From DATBVX01 sp963810775 (GTDB lineage Bacteria > Pseudomonadota > Gammaproteobacteria > Steroidobacterales > Steroidobacteraceae), in contig CAWEOT010000025.1 in assembly GCA_963810775.1 (NCBI GenBank), forward strand, positions 248,001 through 312,000: DNA of 64,000 nt. Reading direction: 5' to 3'. Below, piece by piece: positions 8,345 to 16,459 of this stretch. Numbering within the stretch: position 1 is the stretch's first letter; every line of letters begins with the position of its first letter. Made by a program: the position numbers and the translations under genes. The notes beneath the pieces were generated by a model. The model was not told the DNA's origin and searched no databases. It saw only the letters and a list, made by a program, of their open reading frames with translations.

Positions 8345-8395
8345 ACGCCACCACCAGCGGATCGGTGCGGTGTCCGGTTTTGCGCGCGTCGTCAT
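8336..8395 (-). CDS. trpL: trp operon leader peptide
   Basis: This 19-codon ORF reads MTTRAKPDTAPIRWWWRHS and then TGA. It has three consecutive TGG codons (8356-8348) seven codons or fewer from the stop. When charged tRNA-Trp is scarce a ribosome stalls there and frees the antiterminator. There is no Shine-Dalgarno in front of the ATG, and the predicted transcription start falls within about three bases of the ATG, so translation is probably leaderless, as described for Sinorhizobium meliloti trpL. Confidence 0.9.
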   Translation of the reverse strand: MTTRAKPDTAPIRWWWRHS

Positions 8396-8403
8396 GGGGC
8401 AGG

Positions 8404-8433
8404 AGTATCGCCGCGCCTCGCAAGCAGCGTCAA
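8404..8433 (-). promoter_or_regulatory. trp operon promoter
   Basis: TTGACG (8433-8428), an 18-base spacer and GATACT (8409-8404) read toward trpL. The start point would fall at about 8398-8396, immediately before the trpL ATG at 8395. No obvious TrpR operator palindrome overlaps the boxes, so attenuation may be the main control. Confidence 0.65.
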
Positions 8434-8446
8434 GGTGGAGCGGATG

Positions 8447-8475
8447 TTGTGGGTGGTGGATCGGTCCGATATAAG
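8447..8475 (+). promoter_or_regulatory. promoter of the LAB_N gene
   Basis: TTGTGG (8447-8452), a 17-base spacer and TATAAG (8470-8475) read rightward into the gene at 8509. It is divergent from the trp promoter, with the two -35 boxes 13 bases apart, so the two transcription units may influence each other. Confidence 0.55.
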
Positions 8476-8508
8476 CCTCACCGTTGCCCGAAATGGGCCG
8501 GAGGCACC

Positions 8509-8814
8509 GTGTCTCAAGTAATCGCTCAAGTCTTTGGTGTCGTCATCACCCCCTGGAAGCTGGTTGGTTACCTCGGAGTGGCTCTCTTTACGGCGCGCTG
8601 GTTCGTTCAGCTCATTGCGTCAAAGCGGCGTGGCAAGCCGGTCCTGCCACGGCTCTTCTGGTACATGAGTATCTCGGGGAGCCTGTTGCTGCTTTCGTAT
8701 TTCATCTTTGGCAAGAACGACTCGGTGGGCATCCTGGCCAACCTGTTTCCAGCCCTCACGGCCCTCTACAACCTCTGGCTGGACATGAAGCACCGTGCCA
8801 CATTTCAGGCTTGA
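8509..8814 (+). CDS. LAB_N (lipid-A-disaccharide synthase N-terminal-like) membrane protein
   Basis: This 101-residue inner-membrane protein has three hydrophobic segments: the N-terminus after TPWKLVGYLGVALFTARW, the SGSLLLLSYFIFG segment, and the VGILANLFPALTALYNLWL segment. The pattern WKLxGYLGxxLFxxRWxxQ ... YNLxL is the small LAB_N domain, found alone or fused to LpxB and near lipid A or glycolipid enzymes. Its own function is unclear. GTG 8509 is chosen because GGAGG stands five bases upstream. It faces away from the trp operon and has its own promoter. Confidence 0.82.
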   Translation: MSQVIAQVFGVVITPWKLVGYLGVALFTARWFVQLIASKRRGKPVLPRLFWYMSISGSLLLLSYFIFGKNDSVGILANLFPALTALYNLWLDMKHRATFQA

Positions 8815-8869
8815 GCGCGATTGATTGCCGCCTACGGCGGCGTCCAACTCGGGCAGAGGATTTTGCACC

Positions 8870-9493
8870 GTGACCGACGAGACTCCACAGGAACAACAGG
8901 AACAAGCGCTGGTCCGCCGCATGCTGGCCGGCGAGGAAAGGGCGTTCACGGCGTTCTTCGAGGGCTATTTCGCGCGCCTGTATCGCTTCGCGCTGCCACG
9001 CCTGAATGCGGATGCCCAGGCCACACGCGAGGTCGTGCAGTCAACACTCACCAAGGCGATGCGCCGTCTGGCCGACTTTCGGGGTGAGGCGGCGCTCTTC
9101 ACCTGGCTATGCCAGATCTGCCGGCGAGAGGTCGTGGACTACCTGCGTGCGCACAAGCGGTACTCGGATCGCGTCGTACTGATCGAGGACAGTCCCGACT
9201 TGCGCGCGGCAATCGACTCCATCGAGGCCCCGGAGGAGTTCGACCTGGCCCTCACCTACAGCCGCGAGGAACTCGGGCGAATGGTGCGCACGGTCCTCGA
9301 TCGCCTGCCGCCACGCTATGGCGATGCGCTCGAATGGAAGTACGTGGAAGGTCGCTCAGTGGAGGAAATCGGGGCGCGGCTCGGCATCGGCCACACGGCG
9401 GCGCAATCCTTGCTCGCGCGGGCGCGCGAGGCGTTTCGCCAGGCGCTCGAGACGGTATTCGGTGCCGCGGCCCGAGACATTCGCGAAGCGTGA
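8870..9493 (+). CDS. ECF RNA polymerase sigma factor
   Basis: This is a 207-residue ECF sigma factor. Region 2 is at about residues 12-85 (LVRRMLAGEERAFTAFFEGYF; DFRGEAALFTWLCQICRR), then a linker, then region 4 at about 125-190 (LDRLPPRYGDALEWKYVEG; a helix-turn-helix at SVEEIGARLGIGHTAAQSLL). GTG 8870 follows AGAGG by about ten bases. The next gene is a FecR-type regulator and then a TonB-dependent receptor, so it likely serves a cell-surface signalling relay that reads the receptor's substrate. An ATG 45 bases upstream is possible but less well placed. Confidence 0.92.
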   Translation: MTDETPQEQQEQALVRRMLAGEERAFTAFFEGYFARLYRFALPRLNADAQATREVVQSTLTKAMRRLADFRGEAALFTWLCQICRREVVDYLRAHKRYSDRVVLIEDSPDLRAAIDSIEAPEEFDLALTYSREELGRMVRTVLDRLPPRYGDALEWKYVEGRSVEEIGARLGIGHTAAQSLLARAREAFRQALETVFGAAARDIREA

Positions 9494-9510
9494 GAACCGG
9501 TAACACAGTG

Positions 9511-10518
9511 ATGAACAATTCTGACGAACTCAACTCCGACAATGGTGACCTGGATCGCTTGCTGCACGCTGCGGGTCCGCGGGTCCAGCCGCCGGAGGAC
9601 CTGGCACGTGAGGTGCGCGCAGCGGTCCACCAGGAATGGCTGGCGGTCGTTGCAGCCCGCGCGCGTCGCCGAAGGTTCGCGCAGGTCGCAATCGCAGCGG
9701 GTCTCGGCGCCGTCGCATTGACAGTCTGGCTGCTGAACCAGGCGCCCTCGCAGGCCGTTGTCGTTGCCAGTATCGAGCGCGCGATTGACGGTGGCACCGT
9801 GCGTTCCGAAGATCCGACCAGCGAACGGCCGCTTGCAGAAAAGCAGGTGCTGCATGCCGGCGACACGCTATCGACCGTCGCCAGTGGTGGTGCCCTGATC
9901 CGTCTCAATGACGGGATCTCGATCCGTTTGGATCGGAACAGTATCGTGCAGCTCACCTCCCGCGACGATATCGCGTTGAACGCCGGCGCCCTGTACGTCG
10001 ATGCAGGCATCACGTCGAATGCACGCAGCGACCTGCGGGTGCAGACCCCTGCAGGAGTCGTGCATCACGTCGGGACTCAATACGAGGTGCGCCTGGTGGA
10101 TTCGGGCACACGCATTCGCGTGCGCGAAGGGCGCGTGCAGTTTTCCGCTCCGGGAGGCGGACGAGTCGTCAGCGAGGCGGGCACGCAGCTGACGATCCTC
10201 GCGGACGGCGAAGCGCGCAGTGAAGCCATACCGCGTAGCGGGGCCGACTGGTCGTGGATCGGCACGGTTGCTCCTAAATTCGCGATCGAGAATCGAACCC
10301 TGTCAGAGTTCCTCGAGTGGGCGAGTCGCGAGATCGGCCAGGAAATCGTCTATGCAACGCCGGCCAGCCGCGAAGAGGCCGCGGGAATGCGGTTGCGCGG
10401 TTCCATAGAAGGCCTGACGCCAGACGCTGCACTTGCGGCTGTGCTGTCAACGACGCGTCTGACGAGCATAGAAGAGAGCGGAAAGATCCTCATCGAGCTG
10501 CCTGCTACGGCGAATTGA
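9511..10518 (+). CDS. FecR-type anti-sigma/sigma-regulator with C-terminal STN-like domain
   Basis: This 335-residue single-pass inner-membrane protein has a short cytoplasmic N-terminal part (~1-62), one transmembrane helix (~63-82, FAQVAIAAGLGAVALTVWLL), a periplasmic FecR domain (~105-235, with LSTVASGGALIRLNDG and TPAGVVHHVGTQYEVRL) and a C-terminal ~55-residue STN-like domain (LSEFLEWASREIGQEIVY). FecR proteins hold or activate their ECF sigma factor in response to the receptor. An STN module here is odd, since it normally sits on the receptor. ATG 9511 is 17 bases after the sigma stop; a GTG at 9490 overlapping that stop is an alternative. Confidence 0.88.
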   Translation: MNNSDELNSDNGDLDRLLHAAGPRVQPPEDLAREVRAAVHQEWLAVVAARARRRRFAQVAIAAGLGAVALTVWLLNQAPSQAVVVASIERAIDGGTVRSEDPTSERPLAEKQVLHAGDTLSTVASGGALIRLNDGISIRLDRNSIVQLTSRDDIALNAGALYVDAGITSNARSDLRVQTPAGVVHHVGTQYEVRLVDSGTRIRVREGRVQFSAPGGGRVVSEAGTQLTILADGEARSEAIPRSGADWSWIGTVAPKFAIENRTLSEFLEWASREIGQEIVYATPASREEAAGMRLRGSIEGLTPDAALAAVLSTTRLTSIEESGKILIELPATAN

Positions 10519-10614
10519 CGCCGGCGGCTTCGCTGCAAGTCCGTTACAGCAACGTGGCGGATGGCGCTATGATCGTGGCCCCGAAGCGCCTATGTGCGCA
10601 CACCATCGGCCACG

Positions 10615-12984
10615 ATGCGTACGTTTGTTCAGCCTTTCCTGGGCCGCCGTCGCTGCGTGCGCTCGCATCGAGTGCTTTTCATTGGTCTTTGCATGGCGCT
10701 TGCGGTCATTACGAGCGCTGTGGCAGCCACGGAACACTATCTCGGCCGACCGCTCGTGGATGTGATCGAGGAGTTGCGCCAGGCTGGACTGCGTCTCATC
10801 TACAATACGCAACTGGTTCCCAGCTCACTTCGTGTTACCAGCGAGCCCGCCAGTGCCGATCCCGTCCAGATGCTCGAGGCGATGCTGCAACCGCACGGCC
10901 TCGGCCTGTCACGAGTCGGCCAGGGTGTCTATGCTGTAGTTGCTTTGCCAGAGCACGACGCGCGACAGCCTGCTGCGACTGCTGTATCGGCGCCGGCGCG
11001 CGAACTCCTGCAGGAAGTCGTGGTCATGACCAGCCGCTACGGTCTCGCCAACCAAGCGCTCGATTCGCAAACGTTCCTGACCCAGGCGGAGCTCGAGAGC
11101 CTGCCGAAACTCGCCGATGAGTCCCTGCGCGCCGTGCATCGCCTGCCTGGCGCGGCATCCAACGGTGTTTCGGGCCTGGCTCACATCCGCGGCGGCGACG
11201 AGAACGAAACGCAGATCCTGTTGAACGGCCTGGCGCTTTCGGAGCCGTTCCACCTCAAGGACTTTCTGAGCCCGATGAGCGTGCTCGATTCACGCATCAT
11301 CGACAGCATCGATGTCTCCCTGGGCGGTTTCACCGTGGAACAGGGAGATCGCATGAGTGCCGTCGTGGATGCACGCACGATCCGCGCGCCGGAGGACCTG
11401 TACTTCGAGCTCGGGCTCAGCCTGTTCCACAGCGGCGGCCTCGCTGCGGGGAAGAACGATGCGGGGAATCTCAACTGGCTCGTGGCGATGAGGCGCAGCA
11501 ACCTGGACGAGGCATCGCATGCGGCCGGCCTGGAAATCGGCGAACCGCACTACCAAGATATGTTCGGCCGGCTGGAGTTCGCACCGTCGGATGACACCAC
11601 CCTCGCCATCAACGTGCTCTCTTCCATCGACCGGATTACCGCGCTGGCCAGTACGACCAACGAGCAGGCGCACGCAGTCTATCGCAACAACTATTACTGG
11701 GCGGAGCTCGATCACGATTGGTCGGCGGCCGCGCACAGCCGGCTCATCGCCTCGTTCACGGACGTCGACAATGATCGGGACGGAACTCTGGATGATCCGG
11801 AGCGCCAGTTTGGCACCGTGCATGATTCGCGCGCCTACGAAATCGTCGGCGTGCGCCTGGAGAATGAGTACATCACGCCGCGGTTCGTGCACCGGTTCGG
11901 GCTTGAAGTACGTATGCTCGATGCCGAGTACAGCTATTTGAGCGAGGTCACGAACGAGCCAGATTTTCCGCTCCCCGGCGATCCCGGCAGCCACGCGACT
12001 CGCAGCCTCGATCCATCGCCTAGCGGGGATTCGCTCGCAGCATTTGCCAGCAGCCGTTTCCGAGCCAGCGGACGCCTGACTGCGGAGATCGGCCTGCGTT
12101 GGGACCGTCAGACCTACGGCAACCTGCAGGCGGACACCCAGCTCAGCCCGCGTCTCAACCTGCTGTTCGACGTGCGCGAAGGGACACGCCTGCGGGCCAG
12201 CTGGGGCAGGTTTTTTCAGCCGCAGGCGATTGACGAACTGCAGGTCGAGGACGGCATAGATCGTTTCTTCAGCGCGCAACGCTCCGACCAGACCATCCTC
12301 AGCTTCGAGCAGGACATGAGGAGCGAGATTCAGCTGCGCATCGAGGCCTATCGCAAGCAGTACTCACACTTGAAGACACGCTTCGAGAACGCATTCGATC
12401 CGCTCTGGCTCATGCCCGAGTTGCAGCCGGATCGCGTTGCCATCGCGCCGTCGTCGGCCGCCGTCGAGGGGGTGGAGATCCTGTTGTCACGCCGCAGCTC
12501 GGGTCCATGGAACTGGTGGGCGAGCTATTCCTGGTCCCAGGCCACCGACCGGGTTGACGAAGCGGACGTGGCACGCAGCTGGGACCAGCGCAGTGCCGTG
12601 CAGGCGGGCATCCACTGGTCCGATGCTTTCTGGGATGTCACCGTAGCAGGCACGTATCACAGCTCCTGGCCGACAACTGCGCTGCGCGTTGTGACCAGCA
12701 CGGATGCCAGCGGCGGTCCGGTAGAATCTGTCGAAGTCGGCGCGCGCAATGCCGAGCGCATCAGCGATTTCCGCTCGCTCGACCTGCGCGTCAGCCGGCG
12801 ATTCCCTCTCTCCCGTGGGGAGATCGACACGTTCATCGAGGTGACCAACGCTCTGGGAAATCACAATCCGTGTTGCGTGCAGTACAACGTCACCACGATG
12901 CCCAGTGGCGCGATCGATCTCGGCGCGTCGGTGCGCCACTGGCCGGAGTTTGTTCCCTCGCTCGGCGTGCTGTGGAAGTTCTAG
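10615..12984 (+). CDS. TonB-dependent receptor with STN signalling domain
   Basis: This is a 789-residue outer-membrane receptor. A signal peptide (~1-34, cleaved after ITSAVAA) leads to an STN domain (~40-105, PLVDVIEELRQAGLRLIYN), which contacts the FecR protein. Next come a plug (~140-255, HIRGGDENETQILLNG) and a 22-strand-type barrel ending in a C-terminal Phe, as BamA substrates do. The substrate cannot be read from sequence. The start is ATG 10615; a GTG at 10594 would only lengthen the pre-signal part. It is the output partner of the ECF/FecR pair upstream. Confidence 0.9.
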   Translation: MRTFVQPFLGRRRCVRSHRVLFIGLCMALAVITSAVAATEHYLGRPLVDVIEELRQAGLRLIYNTQLVPSSLRVTSEPASADPVQMLEAMLQPHGLGLSRVGQGVYAVVALPEHDARQPAATAVSAPARELLQEVVVMTSRYGLANQALDSQTFLTQAELESLPKLADESLRAVHRLPGAASNGVSGLAHIRGGDENETQILLNGLALSEPFHLKDFLSPMSVLDSRIIDSIDVSLGGFTVEQGDRMSAVVDARTIRAPEDLYFELGLSLFHSGGLAAGKNDAGNLNWLVAMRRSNLDEASHAAGLEIGEPHYQDMFGRLEFAPSDDTTLAINVLSSIDRITALASTTNEQAHAVYRNNYYWAELDHDWSAAAHSRLIASFTDVDNDRDGTLDDPERQFGTVHDSRAYEIVGVRLENEYITPRFVHRFGLEVRMLDAEYSYLSEVTNEPDFPLPGDPGSHATRSLDPSPSGDSLAAFASSRFRASGRLTAEIGLRWDRQTYGNLQADTQLSPRLNLLFDVREGTRLRASWGRFFQPQAIDELQVEDGIDRFFSAQRSDQTILSFEQDMRSEIQLRIEAYRKQYSHLKTRFENAFDPLWLMPELQPDRVAIAPSSAAVEGVEILLSRRSSGPWNWWASYSWSQATDRVDEADVARSWDQRSAVQAGIHWSDAFWDVTVAGTYHSSWPTTALRVVTSTDASGGPVESVEVGARNAERISDFRSLDLRVSRRFPLSRGEIDTFIEVTNALGNHNPCCVQYNVTTMPSGAIDLGASVRHWPEFVPSLGVLWKF

Positions 12985-13011
12985 GCTGCGCGCGTTTTCG
13001 AGTGATGCTAT

Positions 13012-14130
13012 TCAGCGTCGCGGTATGCCCGCTCCGGGACCGCTGACACGCACGCGGGGCCGGTAGCCATCGGGCTTGTCGCCTACAGTCACGCCGCCAT
13101 GGATCATGCCCTGCATCGCGTCGGTGTAGAACTTGTAGGGGAAATGGACTTCGGGACGACTGACTTCATCGAGGCGCGCGGCGAGCTCGGACGGAAGAGC
13201 GAAATCTAGCGCCTTGAGGTTATCGTCCAGCTGGCTGAGTTGCGTCGCGCCAAGAATCACCGAGGCGACCGAGGGGCGGCTCGCAACCCAGTTGATGGCG
13301 ACCTGAGCCATGGAACGCTCCATCGCGTTCGCCACGGATTCCAGCTCCGCGACGATCTTCCAGTTGCGCTCCGTGAAGCGGTTGAACGTTGGGTTGCCGC
13401 TGCTGCGCATGACTTCCAGCCGGCCGTCCCCGAACTTCCCCTCCTTGCTCGGGCGATACTTACCGCTCAGGAGCCCGCTGGTAAGTGGGCTCCACACGGT
13501 AATGCCCATCCCGCAGTCGCTTGCCATGCGCGTGAACTCGAACTCGATATTGCGCTCGGCGAGCGAGTATTCGAGCTGCATGGAGCTCACCGGCTCCAAG
13601 CCGCGGAATTCCGCGATCGCCTGTGCGCGTGACGCATACCACGCGGGCACGTCGCTCAGTCCGATGTAGCGGATCTTCCCCTGATGCACGAGGTCATCGA
13701 GGGTGCGCATGACTTCTTCGGGCGGGGTGATCTGATCCCAAACGTGCATGATGTAGAGATCAATGAAATCGGTCTGCAGCCGCCGGAGCGACGCCTCCAG
13801 CGCCAGCAGTATGTTCTTGCGACTATTGCCGCCGGCGTTGGGATTCCCGGCCTCGGTATTGAACGTGAACTTGGTGGCGAGCACGACTCGATTTCGCACT
13901 TTGCGCTCGGCGATGAATTCACCGAGCCATGTTTCGCTGGTGCCACCGGTGTAGCCATTGGCGGTGTCGAGGAAATTTCCGCCGACCTCGAGATAACGCT
14001 CAAAGAGCGCACGGGCACCATCGCGATCCGCGCCCCAGCCCCATTCGGTGCCGAACGTCATCGTGCCCAGTGCGAGCCTGCTGACGCGCAGCCCGGTACG
14101 GCCCAGCGAGAAATATTGATCCAATGACAT
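13012..14130 (-). CDS. aldo/keto reductase
   Basis: This 372-residue NAD(P)H-dependent oxidoreductase has the AKR (alpha/beta)8 barrel. The catalytic tetrad reads Asp55, Tyr60, Lys87 and His129 (LDTANGY, ATKF, LYIMHVWD). The N-terminal GRTGLRVSRLALGTMTFG strand and the C-terminal VASVILGATQLSQLDDN cofactor segment are typical of the YajO/Tas-like branch acting on unknown aldehydes. It is convergent with the TonB receptor (27 bases apart). A possible partner is the PaiB-like gene upstream on the same strand. Confidence 0.92.
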   Translation of the reverse strand: MSLDQYFSLGRTGLRVSRLALGTMTFGTEWGWGADRDGARALFERYLEVGGNFLDTANGYTGGTSETWLGEFIAERKVRNRVVLATKFTFNTEAGNPNAGGNSRKNILLALEASLRRLQTDFIDLYIMHVWDQITPPEEVMRTLDDLVHQGKIRYIGLSDVPAWYASRAQAIAEFRGLEPVSSMQLEYSLAERNIEFEFTRMASDCGMGITVWSPLTSGLLSGKYRPSKEGKFGDGRLEVMRSSGNPTFNRFTERNWKIVAELESVANAMERSMAQVAINWVASRPSVASVILGATQLSQLDDNLKALDFALPSELAARLDEVSRPEVHFPYKFYTDAMQGMIHGGVTVGDKPDGYRPRVRVSGPGAGIPRR

Positions 14131-14171
14131 GGGAGATCTCCGAAGTAGCGGCCTGCGGTGAAAGCCGAAGC

Positions 14172-14807
14172 TCAGCGCGGTCGATGATCGCGCTCGAGCG
14201 TATCCTGCATGAGGCTCATGACGCCCCGCGCATCATCCGCGGGTACTGCCTTCAGTCCCGCGACAGCGCCTTCGACGTTACCGCGCGGATGATTCTGGTT
14301 GAGCTTGAACTTGAGCTGGATCTCATCCGCGGCGAGCTCGAAGCCGACGATGCCGCGCAGCATGGCGCGATTGGCGGGGTCGGATCCCGCCAGTGTCCAG
14401 GCATCGGCTGCGCCGCCCTCATACTTCTCGGCGAGCGCCGCGACGATCCGCTCGAGCGCTGTGGCATCCGTTACCAGGCGTACCTTCCCATAGACATGCG
14501 CAACCGCGTAGTTCCAGGTGGGCACGTGCCTGCGCGGCTCGATGTACCAGCGTGGCGAGATATACACATGCGGGCCATGGATGATGAGAAGGACGCGCTG
14601 TTCCTCGATGGCGCGCCATTGCGGATTCGGACGCGCCCAATGTCCGGTCAATGTGACCTGCTCGCCGTCGCGCCGGTACAGCACCGGCAGATGAGAGGCG
14701 AACGGTGCACCATCCACTGTGGACACGAGTGTTCCGAACGCATCGTGTGAGACGAGCCAGTCGAGGCGCGTGAGATCAGCCTCTCTGAAATGCTCCGGAA
14801 CGTACAT
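14172..14807 (-). CDS. PaiB-like FMN-binding negative transcriptional regulator
   Basis: This 211-residue protein matches the PaiB/FMN-binding family of split-barrel flavin proteins. Marks are the N-terminus MYVPEHFREAD, the FMN-contact strand HVYISPRWY, VPTWNYAVAHVYG and the C-terminal KFKLNQNHP. Bacillus PaiB represses sporulation and protease genes. In proteobacteria the role is largely unknown, so 'regulator' is an inherited name. It lies 41 bases upstream of the aldo/keto reductase start and 11 bases from the DUF4870 gene. Confidence 0.85.
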   Translation of the reverse strand: MYVPEHFREADLTRLDWLVSHDAFGTLVSTVDGAPFASHLPVLYRRDGEQVTLTGHWARPNPQWRAIEEQRVLLIIHGPHVYISPRWYIEPRRHVPTWNYAVAHVYGKVRLVTDATALERIVAALAEKYEGGAADAWTLAGSDPANRAMLRGIVGFELAADEIQLKFKLNQNHPRGNVEGAVAGLKAVPADDARGVMSLMQDTLERDHRPR

Positions 14808-14818
14808 CCGCTATTGGG

Positions 14819-15193
14819 TCAGGAAATCAGGCGCAGGTTGAATGGATAGCGATAGCTCACGCCTTCACTTGCTTTGACTGCGGCGACAATCATCAGGATC
14901 AGGTCGATGATGACCAGGATCGCCAGCAGCGCGAAACCGATGAGGATGAGGCACATCACGCCTGCGATCAGTCCCGCAACGAACACCGTGATCTGGAAGT
15001 TGAGCGCTTCCTTGGCCTGATCCGCGGCGAAATTCATGTCGTCCTTGCGGATCATCCACATCACCAGCGGGCCAAGAACGCCACCGATCAAAGTCGCGAA
15101 CGCCAGCAGGCCGCTAAGGTGAGCGAGCATCGCCCAATTGCGCTCTTCCTTGCTGATCGTCGCTGGCGTTGCGGGGCTGAGGGTCTCGGCCAT
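14819..15193 (-). CDS. DUF4870 (Tic20-like) membrane protein
   Basis: This 124-residue protein has a soluble N-terminus containing KEERNWAMLAHLSGLLAF. It then has three or four membrane helices separated by the conserved IRKDDMNFAADQAKEALNFQ, and ends in a YPFNLRLI tail. That is the full DUF4870 pattern. ATG 15193 is used because GGAGG stands six bases before it; longer readings lack such a site. Function is unknown; the fold is related to Tic20-like channels. Confidence 0.88.
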   Translation of the reverse strand: MAETLSPATPATISKEERNWAMLAHLSGLLAFATLIGGVLGPLVMWMIRKDDMNFAADQAKEALNFQITVFVAGLIAGVMCLILIGFALLAILVIIDLILMIVAAVKASEGVSYRYPFNLRLIS

Positions 15194-15322
15194 GTGACCT
15201 CCGAGGACAGGGCTTGCGACGAAGTCTACACGGCTCCGCGTGCGTGTCGCGGGCGACAACGATGTCAAAATGAGGCTTTGCTGCAGGGTTTGCTGCAGCT
15301 GTCGCGGCTCGCGACTTTTGGG

Positions 15323-16459
15323 CTAGGCAGTGCCTGAGCGGCGCAGCGGTTCAACTGTCGAATCATCGGCCGGCGGTGTGACACCCAGTCGGCGATGCAT
15401 GATCGGGCTCGTGGTCGTGTACTGGAGATGTACTTTTTTCCCTGGCTCCAGATGCGAGTGAATCGCAAATGCGGCCAGTGCAGTTTCGTGAAAGCCGCTG
15501 AGGATGAGCTTCTTTTTGCCCGGATAGTCGTTGATGTCACCGACCGCGAAGATCCCAGGGATGCTGGTCTGAAATTTTTCCACATCGACACGCAACGCGC
15601 GCCGGTTCAAATCCAGGCCCCACTCTGCGATGGGGCCGAGTTTCGGATGCAGGCCCCAGAACACCAGCACGTGTGTCGCGCTCACGCGACGCGTGACACC
15701 GTCGGGTGTTCGAACTGAAGCCCCCCCGAGGCGGCCATCGACCTCGAGGATCTGCTGCACCTGGCCCTCGAGGTAGTCGAGCCGTCCGGTATCGCGAAGT
15801 TCCAGCATGCGCGTCACCGAGGCCGGTGCGGCCCGAAATTCCGCACGGCGGTGAACCAGCACAATGGAGCGTGCATGCTCCACGAGGCTTAGTGTCCAGT
15901 CGAGCGCTGAGTCTCCGCCGCCCAGAATCAACAGATCCTGGTCGGCGAAAGCCGCCGGGTCGCGCACCCGATAGTGAAGCGCTTTTCCTTCGTGACGCTC
16001 GGCTCCGTCCACCGCGAGGCGCCGCGGCTGGAACGAGCCGACGCCACCTGCAATGACGACCGCGCCAGCGCGAAAGTGTGTGCCACGGCTCGTGACCACG
16101 TGGAAGCGACCATCGTCGCGGCGGTGCACTTCGGTGACCTCCTGGCCGAGGTGAAAGCCCGCTTCGAAAGGACGGATCTGTTCCAGCAGTCGCTCCACCA
16201 GCTCGCGGCCGGTGCACACGGGAATCGCGGGAATGTCGTAGATCGGCTTGTCGGGATAAAGCTCGATGCATTGTCCGCCCGCTGCCGGCAGTGAATCGAT
16301 GATGTGCGCCTTGAGGCCGAGCAGACCAAGCTCGAAGACCTGGAACAACCCTACGGGCCCGGCGCCAACAATGACGACATCGGTGTCGATCGCCGGACCA
16401 TCGATCAGCGCCAGTTGCGAATCACGCGACACGAGTTCTACCCCAGCCACCGTTGCCAT
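15323..16459 (-). CDS. ferredoxin/flavodoxin-NADP+ reductase, thioredoxin-reductase-like
   Basis: This 378-residue flavoprotein has an FAD Rossmann motif VVIVGAGPVGL (~28-38), the FAD loop PAAGGQCIELYPDKPIYDIP and an NADPH motif LILGGGDSALDW (~182-193). It ends with FAVGDINDYPGKKKLILSGFHE. It resembles thioredoxin reductase but has no CxxC active site, which marks the YumC-type ferredoxin-NADP+ reductases. Its 5' end overlaps the cysteine synthase gene by 38 bases, so it belongs to the sulfur operon. A role as electron donor for the ferredoxin-type sulfite reductase nearby is an attractive inference. Confidence 0.86.
   Translation of the reverse strand: MATVAGVELVSRDSQLALIDGPAIDTDVVIVGAGPVGLFQVFELGLLGLKAHIIDSLPAAGGQCIELYPDKPIYDIPAIPVCTGRELVERLLEQIRPFEAGFHLGQEVTEVHRRDDGRFHVVTSRGTHFRAGAVVIAGGVGSFQPRRLAVDGAERHEGKALHYRVRDPAAFADQDLLILGGGDSALDWTLSLVEHARSIVLVHRRAEFRAAPASVTRMLELRDTGRLDYLEGQVQQILEVDGRLGGASVRTPDGVTRRVSATHVLVFWGLHPKLGPIAEWGLDLNRRALRVDVEKFQTSIPGIFAVGDINDYPGKKKLILSGFHETALAAFAIHSHLEPGKKVHLQYTTTSPIMHRRLGVTPPADDSTVEPLRRSGTA

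Noticed and set aside
11290..12279. 329-codon minus-strand open frame inside the TonB receptor gene
   Set aside because: It is a product of high GC content; the plus-strand receptor has full domain support over the same bases.
15323..16459. Thioredoxin reductase
   Set aside because: No CxxC redox pair is present anywhere in the protein, which fits ferredoxin-NADP+ reductase instead.
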